Below the pieces are notes generated by a model. That model was not told the origin of the DNA. It worked only from the letters and a program-made list of their open reading frames with translations, and made no database searches. A stretch of DNA of 64,000 bases from Diadema setosum (lineage: Eukaryota; Echinodermata; Echinoidea; Diadematoida; Diadematidae), in the NCBI GenBank assembly GCA_033980235.1, contig CM067066.1, positions 38,129,455 through 38,193,454 on the forward strand. The letters run 5' to 3'. Position numbers and translations under genes: made by a program. Numbering within the stretch: the stretch's first letter is position 1; each line of letters begins with the position of its first letter. Shown one piece after another: positions 11,008-41,274 of the stretch.

Positions 11008-11990
11008 TTATGTTTTGTGTAGGGCACCCTTTTCAGCAATAGTCCTACAAAAGGGACTTTGGGATAATATGGTGGGTTAGTTGATCCACTTTATACTGAA
11101 GTTCAGTCCTTATATTATTTGAAAAGCCAATTTTCAGTGGAACTTAAAGAGCAATATGTAGGGCATATCATGTCTTGCTGATTAAGAAATATGCATTTGT
11201 ACTTGTATTAAATGGTCCCACAGACAATTTAAAAATGTTTGTAAAGTAGCACAATTAAACCTTGTGGTGTGAGCTGAGCTAGGGCATTGGGTTAGTTGAA
11301 CCAGATCTGAATTATTCAAAAGTATGCATTTTCATTGAAATGCAAACACATTACAAGACATTCTTTACGTTATAAACATTCATTTTTACACGATTAGATG
11401 GATTTGTCATGAAAAATCTAACAACAATTTCTATTCTATTAGCATGATTGTTTGTGTTTTGTTTGTTTGTTTGTTTGTTGCTGTTGTTTTTTACTCTTAC
11501 ACCAAGAGTACCAGTACTCATACAAACACCATTCCAGGTAAATTAAGCCAATAGAGCATGATGTACAAATACTTATAAACAAAAATATTGAGATTTGGAG
11601 ATTTGTTTTTGGTAAAGCACATATCAAGTTGGTCATATGTGGGTCAACAAACTCTCCACTCAGTGCTTCAACTAACACCAGACCCTATTTTACATGAACA
11701 TGCCTTTAGCATGCTATACTTACAGGAGATATGAATCTAAAAATTAAACCAAAACAAACGATTCCTTCTTTTTTTTTTTCATAAAGATTATTAAGATTAA
11801 TCTATGTAGTGATGAAGATATGATTTTACCAATTGTTTTTCCCCCATAAATCATCTCGAGAGGCAAAAAGCACTTTTTTTTTCTATATTAGAGATACTAG
11901 GGATATCAGTCACAGTCAGAACATACAGTTGCGAGCTCTCTAGGTGACAGTATGTGGCAGTCAATATTTTGCAAGCTTTTGGGAAGGGGT

Positions 11991-12355
11991 AGCCTATAAT
12001 CTAGGTGAAGGATGCAGCTATTGTCTTTGCTGTTATGCAAAACGTCTGATGCGGTGAGACGACATACAGTGGATACCACCTATATCCACTCGTCTTGCTT
12101 TAGTCGTTGTTTTTTAATTTGTTTAGTTTTAATTTAATTGTCGTTTTTAAATCGGTGGCAAATCGACAGCGATTCATAGTTGATAATAAGAAACCGACTA
12201 AAGCAAGACGAGTGGATATAGGCGGTGGATGCTTCCTCTGTTCGTAGTGTGGCCACATCAGGCGTATCAGTTAGCAAAGACAATAATCTCATTGCACCAG
12301 ACAGTTAGCGTTACAGCAAAGACAATAGCTGCATCCTCCACCTAGATTATAGGCT
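11991..12355 (+). mobile_element. fold-back element with two nested pairs of inverted arms
   Basis: Outer arms 11991..12033 and 12313..12355 are inverted copies differing at one position of 43. Inner arms 12079..12106 and 12195..12222 are a perfect inverted pair of 28 bp (core TATATCCACTCGTCTTGC). Sequence between outer and inner arms shows weaker inverted similarity. No coding frame. Likely a fold-back or Mutator-like MITE, possibly one element inside another. Confidence 0.75.
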
Positions 12356-13574
12356 AGGGATGGGGTGGCTCACCTAACCCCCTTTCTTCCCCACTACATT
12401 GTTTTTATCTGAAGACATCAATTAAGTACCCAAAATAAATTGAGCGAAGGACTGAAATACTGAAATCTGTGCTTACTTCCTCTGTAGATGTCAGGAGTCA
12501 GTGGATGATATCCAGTTTCATGTAAATATTGACTCATTCTGATTTTTTCTTTGTTGAAAGGTTTTTCCCTTAAAGGTGAATGAAACCCAAATATAAACGT
12601 ATGATATTTATTCATTCATTTTTCATATGGATTGAGTAAATGCAAGAATATTAGTAGAACACATCACTTATGTTTGAGGAGAGTTGTACAATTTGTTCAG
12701 ACCTTATGAATTTAAGTTTCGGTACTGCATTGTTGGATAAGAAGACGACAATTTCTGATGCCACAGTAGGACAATATAAAGAAAATATTAGAATTCCACA
12801 AATTTAATTTTTTCATGAAAATACTCATTCTTTCCACTTGTAACTGACTAATGTTAAGGGTAATATTATTTCCCTTGCCTTCTGAAAGAGCAAGCCAAAT
12901 GCCTTTTCATGATGCCAAGAAATATGAATATACATTGTATGTTATATCACAACTGTTGTGATCTTCTTATTCAGCGATGGCGGTTACAAAACTTAATAAA
13001 ATTCATAATTTCTGAATAGACTGATTTTCTTCATGCTACACTGATGTGTTCTACTAATATTTCTGCATTCTACATGTATTAATAAGCATGTATCATTGGG
13101 TTTTATGCACCTTTAAGATCAATTATTTTATGTATGCACGTATGCCATGTGTGTTTGTGTGTGTATGCTTGTGTGTATATACATTTATTATTTAGGACAC
13201 CATCATCACACACACACACCACACACACACACACACGTATAAATGCATGCATACCTCACACACAGACACACACACAACTAAGAGCAAATGTCTATCTAGC
13301 AAAACTTAAAATTGTGCCTTATCCCATGTTTCCCATTCAAGGTAATAAGTGCTACTGCCTTTGGAGTTTAATACGATTCTATACACCATGTCATTAACTT
13401 TTTTAAAAACTCCGTATCAGAGCAATGCCAGTGTGTTCAAGCTGATTTGGTTGAATAGAGTAACATCAAACATAAAGAATGGTAAAAGTGCCATCATAGT
13501 TGGACATGAATCAATAAAAGTTACAGAACTTCAGCTTGCACTATGTCACCGAGCAGTGGATGTCATCGCATATC

Positions 13575-13816
13575 GTCGCTGGGGCGACAAGACCTCGGAT
13601 CTACAAAATGTCAAATGTTCAGGAGAGCAAAAAAAAAAATGGCAGCCAAAGCACTGTATCTAATGGGATAGACATTCCTTTGACATGCCGTGGTGGCTTC
13701 ATTTGGGGGGTAAGACATCTAGAATTTGGACAGGACATCACTGATCATCTGACCATTAATCCAAAACAGTCATTTTCACCAAAATTGCAGATACAAGGTC
13801 TTGTCACCTCAGCGAC
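13575..13816 (+). mobile_element. GTCGCTGGGG-ended MITE, copy 1
   Basis: A 242-bp element with ends GTCGCTGGGGCGACAAGACC and, reverse-complemented, GTCGCTGAGGTGACAAGACC. It shares long stretches in the same orientation with 29468..29712, including CTACAAAATGTCAAATGTTC and TCATTTTCACCAAAATTGCA. No coding capacity. Confidence 0.85.
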
Positions 13817-14244
13817 GATATGCTAATTGAATAATCTAATGTCATCATACAACTTGAACTTGCCCTCTGGCTTTAGCACCAAATTGGTTCTTTTATGTGT
13901 TTTGTTTGTTTTTCCAATGCTTTGACATTTACAACCTCTTCCTTCCTTAAAAGTCATCTAGGTTATTATTACAACACAATGATAATTTGATGCCAATAAT
14001 ATACTTTTTTTTTTTCATTTTTCATTCCTACAAGATACTTAGCTCACATTGAATTTTGATAAGCATACTACCATTCTGTTTGACTGCACTCTATAAATAA
14101 ACCGACTGGAACACACAGTTGAATCATACTTTAATATGAACCCACACATACACACACAATCAATGAAAATGCATATGCACATGTACAAACATGTGCACAC
14201 AAACACACAATTAATGAATATGCATACATCACACATAAGTATAC

Positions 14245-14428
14245 CAGGGCTTGACATTAGCAATGGCCTGGTGGCCCAGGGCCACAAGAAATAGATGTCC
14301 AGCCTGCACTTTTTAAGAAACTACACTGTATGTTTGGTGGCCCAAATGGGCAACCAATTAATTTTATTGTCAGGCCACCACCACAAAAAAAAAAAGAAAA
14401 AAAAAGAGAAGTTAATGTCAAGACTTGG
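14245..14428 (+). mobile_element. CAGGGCTTGACATTA-ended short element (hAT-like)
   Basis: The left end CAGGGCTTGACATTAGCAA is mirrored by TTAATGTCAAGACTTGG at the right. The body contains repeated GGTGGCCCA/GGCCACC motifs and an A-rich run. CAGGG ends are typical of hAT-type non-autonomous elements; the superfamily call is tentative. Confidence 0.5.
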
Positions 14429-14510
14429 GTATACACACACATGATCAATGAATATGCTAACATGCATGCATATATGTACAGGATATAATGATCAAGCATA
14501 CATATACCGA

Positions 14511-14723
14511 TACTGTAAAAGTGGATATTTTTGCACAATATGTTTTTTGCATTCGGCCGGGTAAGAAGAGTTTCATGTGTTTTTAATTCTGCGGAATCAA
14601 GACATCAACTACTGGAACATATAGCAGGCAAAAATATTCGCGTGCTTTAATTTTCGCGCTAGTTTCTGGTTGCATGAAATGCACGGAAATTTCAACACCG
14701 CGAAAAATTTGACTTTTACAGTA
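14511..14723 (+). mobile_element. TACTGTAAAAGTGG-type MITE, copy 2
   Basis: Left end TACTGTAAAAGTGGATATTT; right end reverse-complemented TACTGTAAAAGTCAAATTTT. The interior shares GGTAAGAAGAGTT, GGAATCAAGACATCAACTAC and GTTTCTGGTTGC with the copy at 8365..8555. Confidence 0.75.
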
Positions 14724-14817
14724 CCCATAAAACACTCTCAATACCATTAACATACATACACACATACATACATACCACAACTAAAGGAAGGAGTCAATGA
14801 CACCGGACAAGCATGTT

Positions 14818-14823
14818 TTTATT
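14818..14823 (-). terminator. candidate polyadenylation signal of the G-alpha-s gene
   Basis: TTTATT on the plus strand gives AATAAA on the minus strand, followed by ACATGCTTGTCC. It is the most distal canonical signal before repeat-derived sequence begins at 14723. The choice among several AATAAA hexamers is a guess. Confidence 0.25.
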
Positions 14824-17664
14824 TTTTTTTTCTTTTTTTGAACAGAATGAGCTAGTCTATATTTGACTCAATGAAACTTGTCGGCAGCAGACCTATGTAA
14901 TAGTCAATTATGTGTACAGTACAGACTTGTAATGTAACCGGGCATCGTCCAATCAGCATCAAGTCATGATCCCTTAGAGACGGTCACCACAAATCAACAC
15001 CACTAGAATTTAATCAGTTCAAAACGACCGCTGGAACTCTCACAATGACACTGAAGTGGGCTGCTTTTGTTGGTAGGTTTGTTTTGTCCATTCCAGACCA
15101 GCCACATTTTCTTGGTATCAAACTAACGAACTGCACATAAAAACATGATTCTAGCAGAGATTTTTTTTTTCCATTTTTCTCTCAAGACGTGATATAAATG
15201 TTTACATACACGAGGATTGCAGGTTTGTGTTTATACAATTTGATTATTACACCCTCTTAAATGGAAAATTGTTACTACTACATACAATACAACGCAAGAT
15301 CCAGTCATGATTTTTTTTCCTTCTTGAAAAAATTTATACATTTTTTTTTGTCAACACCCATCACTTATACAAGTTTACCTTGAGGAAAAAAAAAAGAGAC
15401 GTTCAATCATCAATTCTGATTTTCCATACACATGTATTTACAACAGTTGTCATGCCTGTATTGTTGACAGTTTGATCTGTATCAACAACTGCTTCAGTGA
15501 AAGCATTCGGACACAAATCGGTAGAAAACAATGACTGCACAATTGGCACTGGTTAACTGAGGCTTTCAAAAATCAGCAAACATCAATAAACCGACAGCTA
15601 GAAATAAATGACAGACGAGCTGTGAAAATCTTTGAAAAAAAACAACAACCAAAAACAAGCTGCAATAAATCTCTTAAAGGGAGGGTTTGGGGGAACAAAA
15701 TTTGGATGAGGGGGGAACCGACAGTAATGACTCGAACCTTCTATTGTTTCTTCCGCATGGCCAAGTCTTTGACAAAGAATAAATGACGAAGATTTCTGAA
15801 TTTTATTCATAATCTCATTCCATCAGAAAAGAACAACGTTTAGGGTTGGCTAGGACAAAATGGACCATAACACTCTGGCTGTTTTCACTGGGGGAATTTT
15901 TTTGGCATACCGGTACAGTATGCTCTCTCCCAGAAGTTCCCCTTGACTGCAGTTTCCAGAACAGCCCCCCGATAGTCTGCTCTCGGTGTGAGGATGAAAT
16001 CTTACACAGAGCTGTCTACTGGCATTAAGATGAACATAATCATTTTTCTCTCATCTGCCGCCCCCGAAACCAGAACAGTTCTCCCTCAAACTGATCGAAC
16101 ATTGAAGTTATCCATTGCAGCTACGTGTGGTATTAGTCTCTTGTGGAGAGAGAGCCTAAAGAGTTCATAGCGAACATGCACACAATATTCCAAGTCCACA
16201 AAATAATATTTATTGTCTACTTCTTGTCACATATAGAGGAGGATATTTCTTGAAATGCATAAGGTAGCTGATACACAAGTGACCAATGTTGGATATACAC
16301 CCCTTCTTCACTAAGTTAAAAAGAAAAAATCAAACAAGCAAAACTTAATGCAAAAAAAAAAAAAGTGTCACACAATACTTGCAATACTGGAGTCTACTTG
16401 AAGAACAGAAACCCTTCTATGCAACTTTACGGGAATGATAATAAACTTATTTCTAGCAACCTGTACAGAATTATATACAAATTACAAATGTCGGACAAGA
16501 AGGAAAAAAGTGATCTCCACCATTTCAGGGGGAAATATAAGAAGAAATCTTATATATTGCCAAACATTATCTTTTCCTTCTCCTTTCTTTGCCTTCTCTT
16601 ATTTTTTATACAAACATTTAAAGACATACATCATCATGCATTATACCGACAAGCTGCTGTTTTACAAATTAAAAGAATTTCCAAAAAAAAAAAAAAAAAA
16701 CCATACGGAGAGAGCGTGAAAAAAAAAGAGTGTCTGACAATAATCATTGGCATGAAAGTTTGGGTTTCTCGGGTATTGTTGTGCTGTATAAAAAGCCCCC
16801 TGGGCTTGAGGTGATTTGATGTCTGTGAGTGGTATTGGAAAGTCACTGGTAGTCTGTGCCATACTGTTTCTCTTCTCATATTAGCTGGTCGGACACAGAA
16901 AATTCTGGGTCTTCTCCTCCTCTTCCCTTATTCTGTTTATCATGGAAAACATATTTTCTCTTTTGAAACACAAGGGGGTGGGGGAGGGGGGCAAAATGAC
17001 CAAAAATTTTGTCCACGCACAAATTTCACTTCTACCCCTGCTTGGGTGTGATTGCTGACAAGGATTTGCATTCCTGCTTCTACCTCAAACTGGCCAGTAT
17101 TCGGAGGCATACTGTCACTCAAGGCAACACCCCCAGACTGTGGATTTTGCTTGTATGCCCTCAACGAAGTTGGGGAAACCTTGACTGCATGAAACCATGG
17201 GTCACCACATATTGTTTGGCAATTTTTTTTCTCAGTACATTCCTTGGTAAAGAAGGCAACCCACATTGTGCTCAGGTGGGATACAAAAAAAATACAAAAA
17301 CAAAAGGCTGCATTTCAGTTGCAAGCACTAGCTAACAGGGAACATGTCATACACAAAGTGTGATGCCACACAATATCCCCCCACAAGAGAAGATGCAAAC
17401 ACACATTGTGACATTGCGCAATAATTTCTGCTCCCCCTCCCCCTTCCCCCCAAGAAAAGTATGCACCCCTTAGCAAGGAGTCCCTAGAGTAGAGAAGTGT
17501 GACAATGGCGTCACAGACTCTAACACACTAAGACATACATTCCATAACACACTGAAGACCTGCCACCAAACACACGTCTGTTACCCAGGTCTGCTGCACA
17601 GTGCATTGCTTACCAATTCACATCATCAAAATTCCTGGCTAAACTCACAATAAAACCAAGAGAT

Positions 17665-17717
17665 AGTAGTAACAGTAGTAGTAGTAGTAGCAGTAGTAGT
17701 GGTAGTAGTAGTAGTAG
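17665..17717 (+). repeat. TAG trinucleotide microsatellite
   Basis: Imperfect (AGT)n run with CAG and GGT interruptions, in the probable 3' UTR of the G-alpha-s gene. Confidence 0.9.
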
Positions 17718-18667
17718 TTTCTTTTTTTGTGTAAGAGTTGACAACAGTATGTACGCACTGCCCTGTTTTCTTACTTTTTTCATTAAATATGTCATCAATA
17801 CTGACACAAACACACTTTTTGCTAGTTTTGTAAATATCTACAGTTCAAAGTCATTTTTGTTTATCATTTCTTCACATACAATTATGGGTACATGATTTTC
17901 TTTTTTTTTTTTCATACAAAAAGCTTGAACAAGGAAAAATGGCAAAAATCAAAACAAGTTTACAAAGGTTGTCACTGGTTATTGATTGTTTTGAAGTCTC
18001 CTGTCTATACTTAAATCACACTGTACAACTAATGACATTGCTCCGTGTTTTTGTTTTCCCCCTTCTCCCTCTGATATAATCAATCAAATCATTTGATCTC
18101 AATTATTAACACACATAAGGCTATGAACAAGTCTTACACACAACAATCCCAGCGGACGACGTCAATTCTGGAATCCCATATGCGAACAAGTTCTCCTCTC
18201 AGCTAGAATATGACACAAACACGATAAGACTGTGTACAAGTCCCATCACACAAGGCTGTTGAATGTTTCACATACATTCCAAAACAACACATAGTTCATA
18301 TTCTCCGTGATTTTCTTTTTTTTCCCCCCACTGCTACAGCTTTGAAAACAGGAAATAAAAATATCAAAATCATTAAAAAAAGAAAGGAGAAAAAAACAAA
18401 CATTGTACTCGATACTGTAGATGTAGCGTGATAAATCTAAGCAGTCGGATAGAAGCACTAAGGCTGTCAAATAAAACTCCATGCCATTTCCTTGGTGCAG
18501 TATGAGGTAACCCTCTTACGAGATATGGATTTTCCTTTAAACTGAAATTTGGGATTGCTAACCGAGAAAATGTCTTCTCATTTGGAACATCCTATGCCCC
18601 TATCCCCTTTACACTGCTCCTCTCAGTCCAAACGTTCTGTTTACACGTGATGAACACCATAAAATTA

Positions 18668-18699
18668 CCCCCCCCCCCCAAAAAAAAAAAGGGGGGGGG
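18668..18699 (+). repeat. C-tract / A-tract / G-tract triple homopolymer
   Basis: Twelve C, eleven A and nine G occur directly in series, followed by a purine-rich GAGAGGAGGGAG tail. The C and G tracts can pair as a hairpin around the A loop. Confidence 0.9.
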
Positions 18700-21114
18700 A
18701 GAGAGGAGGGAGAACCCCCTCCCCCACCCCACTCGTGTCACTGGGGCTGACAGTAAGCCATCAACAACTAAATGATTTTCTCCTCTCTAAATATTGAGAA
18801 ACATTTCCAGCGTATGAACTCCTGCAAGTCTACCGTTTTAGGCTTACATATATACCTTAGGGCAGCCCCTGAATATGTTATTGCTGTAGACACAAGAAGG
18901 AGGAGACTATGAGGAATTGTTTTCCCGGGTTTTTACTTGACAGTATGCTCTCTGCAGACGTTTGAATTCAATTCAATATGTAAGACTTACCATGAATTAA
19001 ATTTAAAAAAAAACAAACTTTGTGTTCCCTTTCCCATTCTAAATTCCTTCCAGTATGCAAGAATGAGATAAAAGTTCCCTCCAAGTCGCATGGATGTATC
19101 ACAGACATCTGTCAATGTCATTTTCCTCCTGTTCTTCCACCATTGATGACCTTAACCAGATCTTGAGGTTAACGAGTCAAGTTTGTGTCAAATACTGGTA
19201 TACATACAGATATTCCCTTTCGCCCCCCCTCCCCCCTTTGGTTTGGACAGATGACCTAAGCATGACTCAAAGACTATATCGTAAAGGAGGGTCGAAATGT
19301 CAGGTGCGTTTTTTTGTTGTTGTTGTTTGTTTTTACTCTGACCTACCCAACCCAAATATTTAATGTGTATCGATCATATAAATATTCTCTCCTTTTTTCC
19401 CCTCACTTTCTTCTTGGTGGTGCTACTGGAGTATATCTTGTCTCAACAGTGGTTCGACAACAGGCGCAAGTGCCATGATACCTCAACTGTGTGCGCCAAG
19501 GGCCTAGAGGTGGAATGGAAGGAACACACGAGGGCGTACTTCCCTATTAGCTGCCCAGTCACTGAGAGGTGTGCTCCCATGGCTACCTTGACCGAACGAG
19601 AAGGGAACAAATTCATTCTTGTTTCACCTCCGTGGTGCTATCATGGGTGCGTGTGTGTGTGTGTGTGGGGGGGGGGGGGGGCGGGGGGAGAGAGGGGGGA
19701 GGGAGGGGGACAGAAATGACAAAATATTGTTTGTGTGTGATGCTGCCTTTGATTTCACAGTAAATATCACACTTCTATGGGGGACAGCCATTGATATAAA
19801 TATAGATAGATAACACAGAGAAAAGACAAATGGACAGATGAAGACATAATATTTACATAATTCTGTGCTTACATATGCATTCTCTACCAAAAGAAAAAGA
19901 AGAAAAACCAGGATAGCTGTTTGATAAAAGAAATGTTTGCGCTGAAAAAGTGCAATTATTCGTTATTTCTCTCAAACATTGATCTCCTGGTTTTTTTTAA
20001 ATTTGTATCAACTGTTTTTTTTCCTTCAGTTTTTTTTTTTTGAAATATTTACATGTTCTGCATGCTTAGAATAGTAAAAAGGACACAAATGATTACTTAC
20101 GAAGTGTGGTCCTTATCAACCGATCTGAGGATTATTAAAAACACAGACTACAACTCTGCTGTTGTAATACAAAAAGAAGTCTATGAGGAAACACAAATTT
20201 TTGAACTAAAATGAGAGGTTTTGTGCCATAACCTGGATATGGCCCTGCAACTGTTACACTGGTACAGAGAGCCAAGAAATTCTCTTCCTCTCCTTCTGTC
20301 AATCTCTCACATTCTCTTTCTCACTCTCTTTCACCTTGTTCTTACACTCTTTCTCTCTCACTCGATCTCTCTCTCTCACTCTCCATATCTACAGCTCAAC
20401 GTAGAGCAATAAATGTTTATACGCTCATAGCTTCTACAATGCCTTGATGCTTACTACTCATAATTGCAACAGAATGACCTTTTAAAAACTCTTCAGATTT
20501 TTCACATACATGTATGTTCATAATTGTATTTTTTTTTTTCGTTTTTTGTCATTTTTTTTAAACCTTTGATATGCCACACATGCCAACTCCAAGAACAAAT
20601 GTCCATCTAGAACAATCACCACTGTGTTGCTCGATCAGATCAGATTCTACGTCAATTACAATAAAATAAAAAAAAAAGAAACGAACATGAACAGAAAAGT
20701 TACAAAAATCAAGAAATGCTTCTCCACATCCAGCACAGAGCCTTTATACAGCCACTAGGTATGAAAAAATGTCTTCCACTCACTATTCATTCTTTGCTTC
20801 TTCGGTCAATCCACAAAATCTGGTGGAAGGAAAACACAGCAGCTTGGATTGTTTAGTTGATTTTTTTCCTTTTTTTTACAAAGTTGGCGATTTATCTGTC
20901 TTAATTCCTAATATTTTCTCTCGTAACTTGCCCCACATCCACCTCTCGTTATCTCTTTCCTTCTCCTTCTCCTCCTCCTCCTCCTTCCTCTCTTGCTCTA
21001 TCCTTCCATCTCTCCACAGGGGCAAGGGAAGGGGGCATCTAATAGAAATAACCATTAGTGCTGCTGCGCGTCGAGTCACCCCGCTGGCTCCACGAGGGAC
21101 TGGTCGGTCAAAGG

Positions 21115-38113
<16,999 letters not shown>

Positions 38114-38511
38114 CTGTGGAAAACAACAGAGAAAGGAAAAGGGAGAAGGGGATAAAAAGAAAAAAAAGACACAGCGATTATCTTCCAGTCTATAATCATG
38201 CCAATACAAATGACAAGGTTGTTACGTACAAAAAGGTCTCTCGGTATCCAAGGTTACGAGCAAAAAGACACATGCTGAATTACAAAAGGATATTGACCTT
38301 AGTGCAATGCAATATGCAGTTTGATAGTTCATAAAATTGAGCAATTAGCAGATTGCACGCACGCAGTAACTGATCCAGTCACCCATGAAAGGAATACAAT
38401 GTAGGAAAAAAGGCATAGATAGTGAAATCTAATTAAAAGGACTATATGAAATAGCATTGTGGTACTTGAGAGTGCGGTACCTATCAAAAAAGCCAAAAAC
38501 AAAGATGACCC

Positions 38512-38900
38512 TTAAAGGGATTGTACAGTTCGGGTTGAGGTGAGGATTTAGCTTTAAACGTTTTGCGAGATATTCAGAAACCACTCTATGAGATGTCAAA
38601 GAGCATACAACTCAAAGGGAATCAAAAGTTTATTTGATGAAAATCGGTTTTGAAATGACTGAGATATCCAAAAACAAGGTGATACAAAGAGATCCTAATA
38701 AAAGGCGTGGCCTGTCGCCTTTTATTATTATCGCTTTTTTTGGATATCTCAACCATTTGAAAACCAATTTTCATGAAATAAACATTAAATTCTTCTTAAG
38801 ATTACATGCTCTTTCATATTTCAAAAGAGGTTTCTCATTATTTCACTTGGGAATGTTATAAACCAGAATCCTCACCTCAACCATTACTGTACAGTCCCTG
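38512..38900 (+). mobile_element. TTAA-type palindromic MITE, copy 1
   Basis: Starts TTAAAGGGATTGTACAGTT and ends ACTGTACAGTCCCTGATG (the right TTAA is lost). Internal halves are inverted copies: TTTTGAAATGACTGAGATATCC pairs with GGATATCTCAACCATTTGAA. It aligns over its full length with 58596..58986. The AGGGA ends beside TTAA suggest a Kolobok-like element. Confidence 0.75.
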
Positions 38901-41100
38901 ATGGTGATGCACTGTTACTAACAGTTAACAGAACTGAAACTTAAACACTCTTTGCATTTTGGCAACCAGGACTGCCTTGTCTGTAATTCATCCTTGTAAC
39001 AGTGTTATCAGTCAGAAGGATATGACTTCATAAGATCAGTACAATTCTATTCAAAACTAAATGGAATATTTTCTCCTTCCAATATTAGAATTCTGTGCAC
39101 TCTTTTCATGATATACACATACATGTACATCATGCACTTATTGTTAACTTTGAGATTAAAGTGACAAAAAATATCAATTTCAGCAATTTATAATTAAAAA
39201 AACTGTGCTTCTTTTTCCATTTGTAGTACTTTCACAAGACAAAATAGTACGCTTTGTTTAAACATCAAAGACAACATGATCTGAATCGGCAGATTCATTA
39301 AATATTGCAACAGTAATGCCAGTGGCTGGAAATTACTATTGGAATTTACTGTTCGATGTCTCAATACATGTATAACATTCAGTAAACATGGAAAACCCAT
39401 TTGGGATTGAACATATCGGGTACCATAGCCGAGCAACAATGCCATATTTCTCCTCCATAAATCAAGAAGCATATGTTCACCAGCAGTATACTTCAACCCT
39501 AACCTGTGGTGCGTGGACTACACGTACGTTCATTGCTTGCCAAACAATTGTCACACTGCCATTGTACTACAGACTTCTATTCTCTCCCGACTCTGCTTTT
39601 GTATCACATTGCTTTTGCATGACATCTACCCTCTGACTTTAAAAAAAAAAAAAGGAAAAGAAAAAAAAAAGAGACTGTTAAAAGAAAAAACAAATGGGGA
39701 CAACGGAAAAAAAATGGATATCAATTATTATATAGGCATCCCATGTTGCTGTCAGGAACAGCTAACTTCAAACTTTTTCATCATTACTGGCATTACCATC
39801 TCTAGTACAACTGTCTTAAGATAGAGAGAGAGAGGGGGGTAAGATATCCATGTACAAAACAAACAAATCTGACAATGCTCTCAATTCCTGGAAAACACAA
39901 AGAGAGACAAAACGAGACAATAGACAAGAGAGATAGAGGAACTCCGCAGAACTGTCCAAGATGAAGGATCCAGGAACAGAAGGGGGGGGGGGGGGGGGGA
40001 ATGCAGGGCTATCCAACCTTGTGTACACAGCACATGCCCGCACAAGGCAGTCCAGCCGTGAGCTAAAAATAGAAACAGCTAGATTGGTTGCTCATGCGTA
40101 CACCTAGTCTCATTTGCAAGACCCCACTGCGCTGTAGGTGGCACTGGATCTATGCATCACAGCTACACACTTGGCGATGTATCCAGCGAGATTCTTCAAT
40201 GGCATGTGCTGCCACTTCTTGAATAAAGCTCAGAACCACTACAGTACATGGAATGCCTAGTATCATTCAAGAAATACTGCAGGCTCTGTGCAGAGACGAA
40301 TCAAACGCAACAAACTCTTGTCCTGATCTATTCTAAGTTTGATTCTCCTTGAGGACGCAAATAGAGAATAATTTTGTAGTTTGAACTATATATGACCCTT
40401 CAGTCTATCTATCTTAAAAACAAAACAAAACAAAACAAAACAAACGAAACAATTCTTCAGTTATTCTTCCTGCTTATCACTTGCTGTTGACATTGACATA
40501 TGTGATGTGTTAATAGCAGGAAAACTTGTCACATCTTAGTTTTGACCTTGTTCCCGTGGTAACAAATGCTGTGAGCCTCCGTCCTCCAGTCCTTATAGTT
40601 TGGTAAGGACAATGTAGCTGAGTACTACATGACCTTTTGATTTGCAAATAATGCATATTGGTACACTATCATTATAATCATTATAATTATCAGCTCAGGC
40701 AGCAAGGCTTAGTAGTCTGGTGTGTGGCATCACCTTCAACATGATGACAACAAAAGTAGAGTGCATTGCAGTCTAGATGCACTTACTGACGACTCGCCTC
40801 ACCGAACAATGGGCATCATTCTATTAATTACGATACCACACATGTGGCCACACCCACTTCCATCACAGCAAAGTACCTCAATCAACATGAATATGACATT
40901 TTTTTTTTTTTTTTTTTTGACGTCTGGTTTCTCCTCCATTATGCTGATTGCTACAATGTCATAATGGGACATGGAACTCTTTTGTAGAGGTAAATCATAG
41001 TAAGAAAGTGAAGTATATTCCAAATGAAAATGTGTTGTTCACGTGAATATGTCCTATGAGATTAAAAAAAAAAAAAAATGTACAGCGTTCTCATAACACG

Positions 41101-41274
41101 TACTGTAAAAGTGGAAGTTGTTGCAATTTCGTGAAACATGAAACAAGCATCAAAAAATTGCAATTTTTTCTGCTTGTATATACTTTGATTCTGCTGAATT
41201 AGAAATGTGCGAAATTGATTTTACTTGACAGAGTGCAAAAAATACTCAAGTGAAAAATTTCTTCTTTTACAGTA
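41101..41274 (+). mobile_element. TACTGTAAAAGTGG-type MITE, copy 3
   Basis: Left end TACTGTAAAAGTGGAAGTTG; right end reverse-complemented TACTGTAAAAGAAGAAATTT. The 174-bp interior is more diverged than the other copies (TTGCAATTTCGTGAAAC instead of the TTTTCGCG form). A GT run and an 18-base G tract follow at about 41288..41322. Confidence 0.65.

Larger units (their letters stand above)
9846..14810. other. convergent intergenic region between SEH1 and G-alpha-s genes
   Basis: No protein gene is recognisable. The left part should be SEH1 3' UTR, but no AATAAA follows closely; the nearest candidates are ATTAAA near 11207 and AATAAA at 12434..12439. The region contains a (CA)n run at 9914..9933, a Tigger/pogo-like element at 10408..11007, a nested fold-back element at 11991..12355, CA-rich sequence near 13207..13273, a MITE at 13575..13816, a CAGGGC-ended element at 14245..14428 and a TACTGTA-type MITE at 14511..14723. 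Confidence 0.6.
14811..21114 (-). other. probable long 3' UTR of the G-alpha-s gene
   Basis: This stretch follows the stop codon on the minus strand and contains no conserved coding frame. It is rich in A/T homopolymers, a (TAG)n-type run (about 17665..17717), CT-rich tracts (20280..20395 and 20950..21015) and a C-A-G triple homopolymer at 18668..18699. Minus-strand AATAAA signals occur at 15802..15807 and, most distal, 14818..14823. Real UTR length needs transcript data; part of it may be plain intergenic DNA. Confidence 0.4.
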
